From the NCBI RefSeq assembly GCF_018531495.1, contig NZ_JAHDTI010000014.1:1-64000 (forward strand): a DNA stretch of 64,000 nt, read 5' to 3'. Below the pieces are notes generated by a model. That model did not search any database and was not told the DNA's origin. It saw only the letters and a list, made by a program, of their open reading frames with translations. Below, one piece after another: positions 1 to 9,483 of the stretch. Position 1 is the stretch's first letter, and each line of letters opens with the position of its first letter. Both the position numbers and the translations under genes were made by a program. The stretch comes from Nonomuraea sediminis. GTDB taxonomy: Bacteria; Actinomycetota; Actinomycetes; Streptosporangiales; Streptosporangiaceae.

Positions 1-18
1 GATCAAACTCTCCAAAAG
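1..18 (-). rRNA. rrs: 16S ribosomal RNA, 5' tip only (partial)
   Basis: Read on the minus strand, the first bases of the window give TTTGGAGAGTTTGATC, the conserved 5' start of bacterial 16S rRNA. The rest of the gene lies beyond the left edge. The mature 5' end is placed by resemblance to actinobacterial 16S genes, so the boundary at about base 18 is approximate. The gene is transcribed leftward, the same direction as valS. Confidence 0.85.
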
Positions 19-159
19 ATGTTTGAAACCCAGCAATACTTCGCCAAATTAGACGAGGTGTTGCATGAAAATCATGCACTGGCTTTTAACACACTGTTGA
101 GTTCTCAAGAAACGGACGCGTACTCCCAAACTACAGGAGGCGCACATTTCGTCACAGCA
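19..159 (-). other. rRNA operon leader with conserved processing/antitermination motif
   Basis: This is the pre-16S leader, read on the minus strand. At 94-109 the minus strand reads CTTGAGAACTCAACAG, a motif typical of actinobacterial rRNA leaders and spacers that contains the boxA-like and RNase III processing region. A small hairpin with arms GCATG/CATGC and an AAAAT loop lies at 63-77. No protein gene is supported here. Confidence 0.7.
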
Positions 160-189
160 AGTTTAGCAGACCGGGACAATCCTTGTCAA
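160..189 (-). promoter_or_regulatory. candidate rRNA operon promoter
   Basis: On the minus strand a perfect -35 TTGACA (bases 184-189 of the plus strand) is followed, after 18 bp, by a -10 TAAACT (160-165). The -10 keeps the three most conserved positions. The spacing and the position about 140 bp before 16S fit an rRN promoter. Additional rRNA promoters are common in this group, but I could not define one confidently in 190-400. Confidence 0.55.
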
Positions 190-302
190 ATCGCCCGTTC
201 TGTCGGTCGACCTGCTTTAGAGCAACCCTCGTAACTTACTCCATCTTCCGCCCCGTGTCCAATCAGCAGGACACAGCCCGGAGGAGGTTTAGATCAAGAG
301 GG

Positions 303-357
303 AGTGCAGAGCGGACCCCGCCCTGCACTGAAAACTCTAGCAGCCTCAGCGGGGTCC
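303..357 (-). terminator. valS: stem-loop cluster downstream of valS (candidate terminator)
   Basis: The arms AGTGCAG (303-309) and CTGCACT (323-329), with inner GCGG/CCGC, form a strong hairpin with a 3-base loop. A second 9-bp inverted repeat, GGACCCCGC (313-321) with GCGGGGTCC (349-357), shares bases with the first, so the two folds exclude each other. The position between the valS stop and the rRNA promoter suggests termination. There is no U-run, which is common in high-GC actinobacteria. Confidence 0.45.
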
Positions 358-404
358 AAGGTCCAACTCCGGTAACGAATAGGTCTTCCCCGCGTGCAGC
401 TTCC

Positions 405-2966
405 TCAAACCCCGAGTGCCGACAGCTGTGCCTCGAGCCGGGCGATGTCCGCCTCGGCCTGCTCGGCGCGTGCCCGCACCTTGGTCACGACGTCCTGCGG
501 CGCCTTGGCCATGAACTGCTCATTGCCCAGCTTGGCCGCCGCCTGGGCGGCTTCCTTCCGCACCGCGGCGAGGTCCTTCTCCAGGCGCTTGCGCTCGGCG
601 ACCACGTCGATGGCACCGGCGGTGTCGATCTCCACGTTCACGCCCGCCACGGTGAGGCCGGCGGTCGCGGTGAACGCGTCGCCAGGCTCCGTCAGGCGCA
701 GCAGCGCGCGGATGGCGCCCTCCTGCGCGGCGACAGCCGTACCGGAGAGCCCGAGACGAGCGGCGACCTTCTGGCCGGGCTTGAGGCCCTGGTCGGAGCG
801 GAAGCGGCGGACCTCGGTCACCACCTCCTGCAGGGTGGCGATCTCGGCCTCGGCGGCGGGATCCACCCGGGAGGCGTCGGCCACCGGCCAGGGGGCGATG
901 ACGACGGACTCGTCGCCGGTGACCGCGCGCCACAGCTCCTCGGTGACGAACGGGACCAGCGGATGCAGCAGGCGCAGCAGCGCGTCGAAGACGTGGCCGA
1001 GCACGAGCCGGGTGCCGTCGCGCCCCTCGGAGAGCTGGATCTTGGCCAGCTCCAGGTACCAGTCGCAGACCTCGTCCCACGCGAAGTGGTAGAGCAGGTC
1101 GGAGACCTTGGCGAACTCGAAGTCCTCGAAGGCCGCGTCGGCCGCGGAGATGACGTTCTGCAGGCGTGACAGGATCCAGCGGTCGGCGGCCGTCAGGTCC
1201 GTCGGCAGCTCCCCGACCGCGGCGCCGTTCATGAGCGCGAAGCGGGTGGCGTTCCAGATCTTGTTCACGAAGTTGCGCGAGCCGGCCGCCCACTCCTCGC
1301 TGACGGCCACGTCGGCGCCGGGGTTGGCGCCGCGCAGCAGCGTGAAGCGGGTCGCGTCGGCGCCGAAGCGCTCGATCCAGTCAAGCGGGTCGACCACGTT
1401 GCCGAAGGACTTCGACATCTTCTTGCCGTACTGGTCGCGGACCATGCCGTGCAGCGCAACGACGCGGAAGGGCGGCTGGCCGTCCATCGCGTAGAGCCCG
1501 AACATCATCATCCTGACGACCCAGAAGAACAGGATGTCGTATCCCGTGACCAGCACGGACGTCGGGTAGAAGCGCGCCAGGTCCGGCGTGGCGGAAGGCC
1601 AGCCCAGCGTGGAGATCGGCCAGAGCCCGGAGGAGAACCAGGTGTCCAGGACGTCGGGGTCCTGCACGTACCCGGCGGGCGGCTTCTCGTCGGGACCCAC
1701 GCAGACGACCTCGCCGGACGGCCCGTACCAGACCGGGATGCGGTGACCCCACCACAGCTGCCGGGAGATGCACCAGTCGTGCATGTCGTCGACCCAGTCG
1801 AAGTAGCGCTTGGCCAGCTCCGGCGGGTGGATGACGGTCCGCCCGTCGCGGACCGCGTCGCCGGCGGCCTTGGCCAGCGGTGCGACCTGGACGAACCACT
1901 GCAGCGACAGCCGCGGCTCGACGACGGTCTTGCAGCGCGAGCAGTGGCCGACCGAGTGCAGGTAGGGGCGCTTCTCGGCGACGATGCGACCGTCGGCGCG
2001 CAGCGCCGCGACGACCGCGGGGCGCGCCTCGAAGCGGTCGAGCCCCTGGAAGGGACCGTGCGCGGTGATGATGCCGCGTTCGTCCATGACGGTGATCGAG
2101 GGCAGCGAGTGGCGGCGCCCGATCTCGAAGTCGTTGGGGTCGTGGGCGGGCGTGACCTTGACCGCGCCGGTGCCGAACTCCGGATCGACGTGCTCGTCGC
2201 CGACCACGGGAATGGAGCGCCCCGTGAGCGGCAGCTCCACGTAGGTGCCGATGAGGTGGGCGTAGCGGGAGTCAGAGGGGTGCACCGCGACCGCGGTGTC
2301 GCCGAGCATGGTCTCGGCCCGCGTGGTCGCCACGACGATCTCGTCGGAGTAGCGGATCGAGACGAGCTCGCCCTCGTCCTCCTGGTGCTCGACCTCGATG
2401 TCGGACAGCGCCGTCTGGCAGCGGGGGCACCAGTTGATGATGCGCTCGGCCCGGTAGATGAGCCCGTCGTCGAAGAGCCGCTTGAAGATCGTCTGGACGG
2501 CCCTCGAGAGCCCCTCGTCCATGGTGAAGCGCTCGCGCGACCAGTCGACGCTGTCGCCGAGCTTCTTCATCTGGCCCAGGATCTTGCCGCCGGACTCGGC
2601 CTTCCACTCCCAGACCTTCTCGACGAAAGCCTCGCGGCCCAGGTCGTGCCGGGACAGCCCCTGGGATGCCAGCCGCCGCTCGACGACGTTCTGCGTGGCG
2701 ATGCCGGCGTGGTCCATGCCGGGCAGCCAGAGCGTCTCCATGCCCCGCATCCGCGCGCGGCGCGTCAGCGCGTCCTGGATGGAGTGGTCGAGCGCGTGGC
2801 CGACGTGCAGCACGCCCGTCACGTTCGGGGGCGGCAGCACGATGCTGTACGGCTCGCGCGAGCTGCCCGAGTCGGCGCCGAAATACCCCTCCGCTACCCA
2901 GCGCTCATAGCTCCGGGTCTCGACGTCGGCGGGCGTGTACTGGGTAGGCAGCTCTGGCGTTGTCAC
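405..2966 (-). CDS. valS: valine--tRNA ligase
   Basis: Class I aminoacyl-tRNA synthetase that charges tRNA-Val with valine and edits mischarged threonine in the cytoplasm. The HIGH signature appears as HVGH within NVTGVLHVGHA (about residues 49-59) and the KMSKS loop as KKMSKSFGN near residue 515. The C-terminus is a charged coiled-coil arm (AERKRLEKDL onward) typical of ValRS. I chose the GTG at 2966, giving about 853 residues that open VTTPELPTQYTP as in relatives. An in-frame ATG at 3011 would add 15 residues of unconserved sequence and crowd the divergent lipoprotein gene. It stands alone, followed by a stem-loop and the rRNA operon. Confidence 0.95.
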   Translation of the reverse strand: MTTPELPTQYTPADVETRSYERWVAEGYFGADSGSSREPYSIVLPPPNVTGVLHVGHALDHSIQDALTRRARMRGMETLWLPGMDHAGIATQNVVERRLASQGLSRHDLGREAFVEKVWEWKAESGGKILGQMKKLGDSVDWSRERFTMDEGLSRAVQTIFKRLFDDGLIYRAERIINWCPRCQTALSDIEVEHQEDEGELVSIRYSDEIVVATTRAETMLGDTAVAVHPSDSRYAHLIGTYVELPLTGRSIPVVGDEHVDPEFGTGAVKVTPAHDPNDFEIGRRHSLPSITVMDERGIITAHGPFQGLDRFEARPAVVAALRADGRIVAEKRPYLHSVGHCSRCKTVVEPRLSLQWFVQVAPLAKAAGDAVRDGRTVIHPPELAKRYFDWVDDMHDWCISRQLWWGHRIPVWYGPSGEVVCVGPDEKPPAGYVQDPDVLDTWFSSGLWPISTLGWPSATPDLARFYPTSVLVTGYDILFFWVVRMMMFGLYAMDGQPPFRVVALHGMVRDQYGKKMSKSFGNVVDPLDWIERFGADATRFTLLRGANPGADVAVSEEWAAGSRNFVNKIWNATRFALMNGAAVGELPTDLTAADRWILSRLQNVISAADAAFEDFEFAKVSDLLYHFAWDEVCDWYLELAKIQLSEGRDGTRLVLGHVFDALLRLLHPLVPFVTEELWRAVTGDESVVIAPWPVADASRVDPAAEAEIATLQEVVTEVRRFRSDQGLKPGQKVAARLGLSGTAVAAQEGAIRALLRLTEPGDAFTATAGLTVAGVNVEIDTAGAIDVVAERKRLEKDLAAVRKEAAQAAAKLGNEQFMAKAPQDVVTKVRARAEQAEADIARLEAQLSALGV

Positions 2967-3047
2967 AGCAAACAAGTCTAGGGCCCGCTCCAGGCGTTCA
3001 TGGATCGTCAACCATCCGTCGATGCCGCGCCCCGATGCTCACATCCC

Positions 3048-3878
3048 ATGAAGCTCAGATACGCGGCCTGCGGGATGCTCGCGGCCCTCGCCCTTACCGC
3101 CTGCGGCAGTGGAACCCCGACCGAGGAGAGCGCACCGCCGGCGCCGACGAAGACCGCCGCCGCGAAGAAGTCCGGCAAGGTGCACGTGGTCTACGGCGAG
3201 GTCACCAAGAACCAGGATCTGGTTCCCATCAAGGAGGAGTGGGAGCAGGACAAGGGCCTCGAGGCCGTGGCCGACCTGATCACCGGCATACTCACGCTCC
3301 CCACCGACATCACCGTGGAGGGCAAGGAGTGCGGGGAGGAGAACGCGTTCTGGCAGCCCGACACCAAGACCCTCACGCTCTGCTACGAGGTCCAGCCGTG
3401 GATGGAGGACACGTTCGCGCAGTCCATGGACGAGAAGCAAGCCAAGGAGAAGGCTTCCAACGCGGTGATGGGCATCGTGCTGCACGAGCTAGGCCACGCC
3501 ACCGTCAGCCTGTACAACCTGCCGATCACCGGCAAGGAGGAGGACGCGGTCGACCAGCTGGCCACGGTCCTGCTCGCCAAGGACGGTGACGAGACGGCCG
3601 AGATGGCGCTCGACTTCGGCGAGTTCTGGCAGATCCTGGCAAGCCAGAGCGACCTTGAGGATCTGGACTTCGCCGACGAGCACTCCACCGACGACCAGCG
3701 CGCCTACAACGTCATGTGCTGGGTCCTGGGCTCCAACCCGGACAAGTTCACCGACGTCCTGGTCGGGAGCAAGGAGGACGGCCTGCTGCCCGAGTCGCGT
3801 GCCGAGCGCTGCCCCGACGAGTTCGCCCAGATCGAAAAGGCGTGGATGAAGCTGCTCGGGCCTCACTTCGCCGGCTGA
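3048..3878 (+). CDS. DUF4344-type lipoprotein metallopeptidase
   Basis: Exported lipoprotein of about 276 residues. The N-terminus MKLRYAACGMLAALALTAC ends in a lipobox (LTAC), followed by a Pro/Thr/Lys-rich linker. A zinc-protease signature HELGH lies near residue 146 (GIVLHELGHA), with a downstream acidic segment EEDAVDQLA that could supply the third ligand. This arrangement matches the DUF4344 putative metallopeptidase family, whose substrates are unknown to me. An in-frame start 48 bp upstream would destroy the clean signal sequence, so the ATG at 3048 is preferred. It is divergent from valS (about 80 bp) and convergent with clpX, with a strong two-way terminator between them. Confidence 0.8.
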   Translation: MKLRYAACGMLAALALTACGSGTPTEESAPPAPTKTAAAKKSGKVHVVYGEVTKNQDLVPIKEEWEQDKGLEAVADLITGILTLPTDITVEGKECGEENAFWQPDTKTLTLCYEVQPWMEDTFAQSMDEKQAKEKASNAVMGIVLHELGHATVSLYNLPITGKEEDAVDQLATVLLAKDGDETAEMALDFGEFWQILASQSDLEDLDFADEHSTDDQRAYNVMCWVLGSNPDKFTDVLVGSKEDGLLPESRAERCPDEFAQIEKAWMKLLGPHFAG

Positions 3879-3880
3879 TC

Positions 3881-3940
3881 CATCCCCGGTACGGCAAAGC
3901 CGCCCCCTCACGTGGATGGGGCGGCTTGCCGTACGGGATG
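3881..3940. terminator. bidirectional terminator hairpin
   Basis: Long, nearly perfect inverted repeat: CATCCC-GTACGGCAAGCCGCCCC on one arm (3881-3906, with small bulges) pairs with 3918-3940 around an 11-base loop. It lies between two convergent genes, so it can end both. The core GTACGGCAAAGCCGCC also recurs in other intergenic gaps of the window (see findings). Confidence 0.75.
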
Positions 3941-3942
3941 GG

Positions 3943-5226
<1,284 letters not shown>

Positions 5227-5399
5227 CCCAGATACTCCTTTGCGTGGGACCGCCCTGCTCCCGCGATCCGTATTTCCGGACCCGGTCCGAACCGCTCAGG
5301 TTTCGACGTTACCGTCTTCTGGGCCCTAGGTGAGCCCCCTGGCGGCGAGTCGCACCGGAACGTGCCTTATTGGGCAGCGCTCCGGTGCGCTACACCTCG

Positions 5400-6023
5400 T
5401 CAGGAAGCGACGGCCTGAGCCGCCTTCTTCCTGGACGGGATGATGTCATCGATCAGACCATACGCCTTCGCTTCGTCCGCAGTGAGAATCTTGTCACGTT
5501 CGATGTCTTTACGAACATCTGCGGGAGCCCTGCCGGTGTGCTTGGCGATGATGTCTTCCATCAGCGCTCGCATCCGCAGGATTTCGCGGGCCTGGATCTC
5601 GATGTCGCTGCCCTGGCCGCCACCCTCGGTGGACGGCTGGTGGATCAGCATCCGGGCGTTCGGCAGCGCGAAACGCTTGCCCGGGGTGCCGCCGGCCAGC
5701 AGCACGGCCGCGGCGGAGGCGGCCTGGCCGAGGCAGACGGTCTGGATCTCCGGCCGGACGAACTGCATCGTGTCGTAGATCGCCGCCATGGCAGTGAACG
5801 AACCGCCGGGCGAGTTGATGTAGATGCTGATGTCGCGGTCGGGATCGAGCGACTCAAGCGTCAGCAGCTGCGACATCACGTCGTTGGCCGACGCGTCGTC
5901 GATCTGCACGCCGAGGAAGATGATCCGGTCCTCGAAGAGCTTGGTGTACGGATCCATGGTCTTGGACCCGTAGGACGTGCGCTCGGTGAATTGAGGGAGC
6001 ACGTAGCGGCTTTCGATGTTCAC
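5400..6023 (-). CDS. clpP2: ATP-dependent Clp protease proteolytic subunit (ClpP2)
   Basis: Serine protease subunit of 207 residues. The catalytic Ser sits in GQAASAAA (about residue 102), His in LIHQPS (about 127), and the Asp probably in the KDIERD region (about 175). The NSPGGS segment is conserved. The chosen start is GTG at 6023, preceded by GGGGGGAG as ribosome-binding site; a longer frame reading back into clpP1 is not supported. It lies 11 bp after the clpP1 stop, so the two are cotranscribed. In actinobacteria ClpP1 and ClpP2 form a mixed two-ring tetradecamer. Confidence 0.95.
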   Translation of the reverse strand: MNIESRYVLPQFTERTSYGSKTMDPYTKLFEDRIIFLGVQIDDASANDVMSQLLTLESLDPDRDISIYINSPGGSFTAMAAIYDTMQFVRPEIQTVCLGQAASAAAVLLAGGTPGKRFALPNARMLIHQPSTEGGGQGSDIEIQAREILRMRALMEDIIAKHTGRAPADVRKDIERDKILTADEAKAYGLIDDIIPSRKKAAQAVAS

Positions 6024-6034
6024 TTCACTCCCCC

Positions 6035-6667
6035 CTAGGAGACTGCACCCTGCGAGGGCACCTGCCGCGCGCTGCGAACGACGTGGTCGATGAAGCCGTA
6101 GTCCTTGGCTTCCTCGGCCGTGAACCAGCGGTCGCGGTCGGAATCGGACTCGATCAGGTCGAGCGGCTGACCGGTGTGGAAGGCGATCCGCTCGGCCAGG
6201 GTCTTCTTGATATAGAGCATCTGCTCCGCCTGGATGGCGATGTCGGCCGCGGTGCCGCCGATGCCACCGGAAGGCTGGTGCATCATGACGCGTGCGTGCG
6301 GAAGCGCGTAACGCTTGCCCCTGGCACCTGCGGAGAGCAGGAACTGGCCCATGGAAGCGGCCATGCCCATGGCAACCGTGCACACGTCGTTCGGCACGTA
6401 TTCCATCATGTCGTAAATCGCCATTCCGGCGCTCACCGAGCCGCCCGGCGAGTTGATGTACAGCCAGATGTCACGGTCGGGATCGTCGGCCGCGAGCAGC
6501 AGAAGCTCCGCGCAGATGCGGTTGGCGATCTCGTCGTTCACCTCCTGGCCGAGCACGATGATGCGCTCACGCAGCAGGCGCTGGTAAAGCTGGTCCTCAA
6601 GCCGGAAGGCAGAGCCGTTCTCACGGCCTCGTGACTCGGGCTGATAGAAGGTCGGCGGGCTGGTCAC
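6035..6667 (-). CDS. clpP1: ATP-dependent Clp protease proteolytic subunit (ClpP1)
   Basis: Serine protease subunit of 210 residues and first gene of the clpP1-clpP2 operon. The catalytic Ser lies in GMAASMGQF (about residue 103), His in MMHQPSGG (about 128), and an acidic stretch ESDSDRD (about 175) holds the Asp. The GTG at 6667 is chosen because GGAAGG lies about 10 bases upstream and the protein then opens VTSPPTFYQPES, a plausible short propeptide. The upstream region carries a good match to the ClgR activator site and the tig terminator, so the operon has its own promoter. Confidence 0.95.
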   Translation of the reverse strand: MTSPPTFYQPESRGRENGSAFRLEDQLYQRLLRERIIVLGQEVNDEIANRICAELLLLAADDPDRDIWLYINSPGGSVSAGMAIYDMMEYVPNDVCTVAMGMAASMGQFLLSAGARGKRYALPHARVMMHQPSGGIGGTAADIAIQAEQMLYIKKTLAERIAFHTGQPLDLIESDSDRDRWFTAEEAKDYGFIDHVVRSARQVPSQGAVS

Positions 6668-6754
6668 AGCGTCACCTTCCGATGCGTCGTAATCGATGGG
6701 CTTGCTTGTGACCTTAACGCGCGTCGCACACAGGTCATGCCCAGTCCACGGACT

Positions 6755-6771
6755 GTTCGCTGACGGCGCAG
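6755..6771. promoter_or_regulatory. candidate ClgR operator upstream of clpP1
   Basis: GTTCGCTGACGGCGCAG contains CGCTGACGGCG, matching the core CGCYNANRGCG of the ClgR consensus as I recall it from Corynebacterium and Streptomyces work. It lies about 90 bp upstream of the clpP1 start and between the tig terminator and clpP1, where an activator of the clp operon would be expected. No clgR gene is visible in this window. Confidence 0.6.
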
Positions 6772-6806
6772 GTTGGCCGTTCGCGGAATAAGCGCCGGAA
6801 CAAGGC

Positions 6807-6846
6807 AAGGCCCCGGAACCCGCGTGCCGCGGGCCCGGGGCCTTGT
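6807..6846 (-). terminator. tig: terminator of tig
   Basis: Perfect 11-bp arms CAAGGCCCCGG (6807-6817) and CCGGGGCCTTG (6836-6846), extended by inner CCCGCG/CGCGGG arms. It sits just beyond the trigger factor stop codon, read on the minus strand. Confidence 0.8.
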
Positions 6847-6854
6847 CAGAACGG

Positions 6855-8234
6855 TCACTCTTCGGTCGTGTCCTCGGCGTCTTCCTCGCCCTCGACGACC
6901 GGCGGCTCGCCGTTGAGCTCGGTGTAGATCGCCTTGAGGTCGACCTCGTTGCCGTCGGCGTCGACGACCTTGGCGGCGTCACCGACCACGGACTTGGCCT
7001 TGTCACGGACGATCTCGACCATGGCCATCGTGAGCTGGTCGTTGTCGGCCAGGTGCTGGGCCAGCTGGTTCGGCTGGACGCCCATCTCCATGGCGCGCCG
7101 TACGACGAAGTTGGTGAGCTCCTGCTCGGAGACGCCCAGCTCCTCGGCCTTGACGATCTTGTCAAGGACGAAGCCGACCTTGATGGCGCGCACGGAGTTG
7201 TCGTCGAACTCCTTGAAGCGCTCCTCCTCGGACGTCTGGTAGAGGCGGAAGTAGGCGTCGCGGCTGAGCCCGCTCTCGGCGATCTGGTGCTCGAGGTTGT
7301 GCTTGCGGGCGTCGACCTCGGCCTTGAGCGCGCTGTCGGGGATCGGGATGTCGATCTTCTCCAGCAGCGCCTCGAGGGCCTTCTCACGGGCCTGGACGAC
7401 CTGGTCGATGAGCTTGTTGCGGCGGGCCTGCTCGCTGATGCTGGCCTTGAGCTCGTCCAGCGTGTCGAACTCGCTGGCGAGCTGGGCGAACTCGTCGTCG
7501 AGCTCGGGCAGGACCTTCTCCTTGACCGACTTGACGGTGATGATCACGTCGGCCTCGTCGCCGGCGTTGGCGCCGCCGACGAGCTCGGTCTTGAAGGTCT
7601 TCTCCTCGCCCGCGGACAGGCCCTCGAGGGCGGCGTCGAGGCCCTGCAGCACCGAGCCGGCGCCGACCTCGTAGGAGACCTCGTTGGCCTGCTGCTCCTC
7701 GATGTTCTCGCCGTCGATCTCGGCGCGCAGGTCCATGACGACGAAGTCGCCGTTGGCGGCGGCGCGCTCGACGCCGGTCAGCGTCGCGAAGCGCTGGCGC
7801 AGCGCGTCGAGCTGGGCGTCGACGTCGGCGTCGGTGACCTCGGCGGAGTCGACGGTGACCTCGGCGCCCTGGTAGTCGGGCACGTCGAAGTTGGGACGGA
7901 TGTCGACCTCGGCGGTGAACTCGATCTGGTCACCGTCCTCGATCTTGGTGACCTCGATGTCGGGCTGGCTGACCGGGAAGACGTCGACCTCGTCGACGGC
8001 CTGGCCGTACAGCTTGGGCACCGCGTCGTTGAGGGTCTCCTCCAGCACCACCGCCCGGCCGAAGCGCTGCTCGATGATGCGGGCCGGAACCTTGCCAGGG
8101 CGGAACCCGGGGACACGCACCTGCTGCGCGACCTTCTTGTACGCCGCATCCAGGCTCGGGCGCAGCTCGTCGAACGGCACCTCGACAGTGAGCTTCACCC
8201 GGGTCGGGCTGAGCTCCTCGACAGCGGTCTTCAC
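6855..8234 (-). CDS. tig: trigger factor (ribosome-associated chaperone / PPIase)
   Basis: Chaperone of 459 residues that binds at the ribosomal exit tunnel and helps nascent chains fold. The ribosome-docking signature VPGFRPGKVPARIIEQRFG lies near residue 42, followed by an FKBP-like PPIase domain (about 150-240) and a long helical C-terminal domain ending in an acidic tail (EGEEDAEDTTEE). AAGGAG precedes the ATG. It is immediately upstream of clpP1P2, the usual quality-control neighbourhood, but a strong terminator separates them, so they are probably independent transcripts. Confidence 0.97.
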   Translation of the reverse strand: MKTAVEELSPTRVKLTVEVPFDELRPSLDAAYKKVAQQVRVPGFRPGKVPARIIEQRFGRAVVLEETLNDAVPKLYGQAVDEVDVFPVSQPDIEVTKIEDGDQIEFTAEVDIRPNFDVPDYQGAEVTVDSAEVTDADVDAQLDALRQRFATLTGVERAAANGDFVVMDLRAEIDGENIEEQQANEVSYEVGAGSVLQGLDAALEGLSAGEEKTFKTELVGGANAGDEADVIITVKSVKEKVLPELDDEFAQLASEFDTLDELKASISEQARRNKLIDQVVQAREKALEALLEKIDIPIPDSALKAEVDARKHNLEHQIAESGLSRDAYFRLYQTSEEERFKEFDDNSVRAIKVGFVLDKIVKAEELGVSEQELTNFVVRRAMEMGVQPNQLAQHLADNDQLTMAMVEIVRDKAKSVVGDAAKVVDADGNEVDLKAIYTELNGEPPVVEGEEDAEDTTEE

Positions 8235-8383
8235 GGGGTGGTCTCCTTGATCAAGCTTCGAGTGATCGCGGGCGCGTCCATTCGGTACGGCTCACGCGCC
8301 GCGCCCACATGAGCGACGCCGGGCATGCTCCGCCACGGCGGGAGCCGAGCGCCACGGCCAGTCTAGGGCAGACCAGGCAGCTC

Positions 8384-9250
8384 TCAGAACTCTTCGGCTA
8401 TGGCCCGCAGCAACTCGACCGTCTCGTCGGGAGTGGTGCTGACCGCGCACAACCGTTCCATTACTTCTGTGTACCTGTCGACGTCCTCACGCTTGTCCAG
8501 GTAGAGGGCGCTGGCCAGTTGCTCGACGTAGACGACGTCGGGCAGGTCCTGGTCGGGGAAGCGCAGGATGCTGAAGGCGCCGCCCTCGGCGCTGTGGCCG
8601 CCGAAGCTGAAGGGCATGACCTGAATCGTGATGTTGGGCTGGCGCATCTGCTCGATGAGGTGCTCGAGCTGCGCGCGCATCACCTCGGCGCCGCCGATGG
8701 GGCGGCGCAGCGCGGCCTCGTCGATGACGGCCCAGAAGATGGGCCCGTCGGCCTTGTCGAGGACGCGCTGGCGTTCGAGTCGAAGGTCGACGCGCCGGGA
8801 GATCTCCTCGCCGCCGAGCCCGGCGGAGCCGGCGGTCACGACGGCCCTGGCGTACTCCTTGGTCTGCAGCAGTCCGGGCACGAACTGGACCTCGTAGGTC
8901 CTGATGCGGGCCGCGGCCTCCTCGAGGCCGACGTAGGCCTGAAACCAGGTGGGCAGGACGTCGTTGAAGCGGTGCCACCAACCGGGCTCGTTGGCGGTCT
9001 TGACCAGATCGAGTACGGCGGCGCGGGCCTCGTCGTCGGTCACGCCGTACAGGGTCAGCAGGTCGGCGACGTCGCGTTCCTTGAATCCGACCCGGCCGAG
9101 CTCCATTCGGCTGATCTTGGATTCCGAACCCCTGATGAGGTGTCCCGCCTCCTCGCGCGTGACGCCGTTGCCCTCTCTGAGCCTGCGCAGCTGGGAGCCC
9201 AGGAGTATGCGCAGCGCCGTAGGCCCGGAACCCGGCTGGTTCTGCGTCAC
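8384..9250 (-). CDS. XRE-family regulator with DUF5753 (Scr1/WhiJ-like)
   Basis: DNA-binding protein of about 288 residues. An N-terminal Cro/C1-type helix-turn-helix (GSQLRRLREGNGVTREEAGH onward, about residues 15-70) is followed by a DUF5753 domain. Such proteins are widespread in actinomycetes, often beside DUF397 proteins or RsbW-like ATPases, and are sometimes annotated as antitoxin-like regulators of development. No DUF397 gene is seen here; the divergent neighbour is an RsbW-like ATPase. The GTG at 9250 is chosen because AGGAGG lies directly before it; an upstream in-frame GTG at 9289 lacks this. TGCAC palindromes in the shared intergenic region are likely operators. Confidence 0.85.
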   Translation of the reverse strand: MTQNQPGSGPTALRILLGSQLRRLREGNGVTREEAGHLIRGSESKISRMELGRVGFKERDVADLLTLYGVTDDEARAAVLDLVKTANEPGWWHRFNDVLPTWFQAYVGLEEAAARIRTYEVQFVPGLLQTKEYARAVVTAGSAGLGGEEISRRVDLRLERQRVLDKADGPIFWAVIDEAALRRPIGGAEVMRAQLEHLIEQMRQPNITIQVMPFSFGGHSAEGGAFSILRFPDQDLPDVVYVEQLASALYLDKREDVDRYTEVMERLCAVSTTPDETVELLRAIAEEF

Positions 9251-9359
9251 ACTGCCTCCTATCAAGGTCCGCACACACAGTGACACCACATCGACGGCTA
9301 TGACAAGGTCTCAACCTCGTGTCCGATTCGGATACCCACCCTAGTAATCGCCCATGCCG

Positions 9360-9453
9360 TTGCACATTGCACATGCACGTGCATTTGGGTCTTGCAGCGA
9401 CGCCGGGGCGTGACCCATGATGGCCTAGTGCATATTGGGCTAAACATGCACTA
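9360..9453. promoter_or_regulatory. TGCAC-rich operator cluster
   Basis: TTGCACATTGCAC is followed by the perfect palindrome ATGCACGTGCAT (9373-9384). Further on, the inverted repeat TAGTGCAT (9426-9433)/ATGCACTA (9446-9453) flanks TTGGGCTAAA. The repeated TGCAC half-sites lie between the XRE gene and the divergent ATPase gene, so they are good candidates for regulator binding at one or both promoters. Confidence 0.5.
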
Positions 9454-9483
9454 AACCCATGGCAAGCGGGAGGTATCGGCGGG

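Noticed and set aside
334..366. Second rRNA promoter using TAGAGT as -10 on the minus strand
   Set aside because: The nearest TTGGAC -35 candidates are 14 or 21 bp away, outside normal spacing, so I do not call it.
1449..2981. Long plus-strand open frame antisense to valS (about 510 codons)
   Set aside because: It lies entirely over valS, which has full HIGH and KMSKS motifs. The translation is Arg/Gly/Asp/Val-rich without domains, as expected for the third-position GC shadow of a real gene.
5400..6383. 327-residue version of ClpP2
   Set aside because: The extra N-terminal part is out-of-frame clpP1 sequence. The GTG at 6023 with a strong GGGGAG site gives the normal 207-residue subunit.
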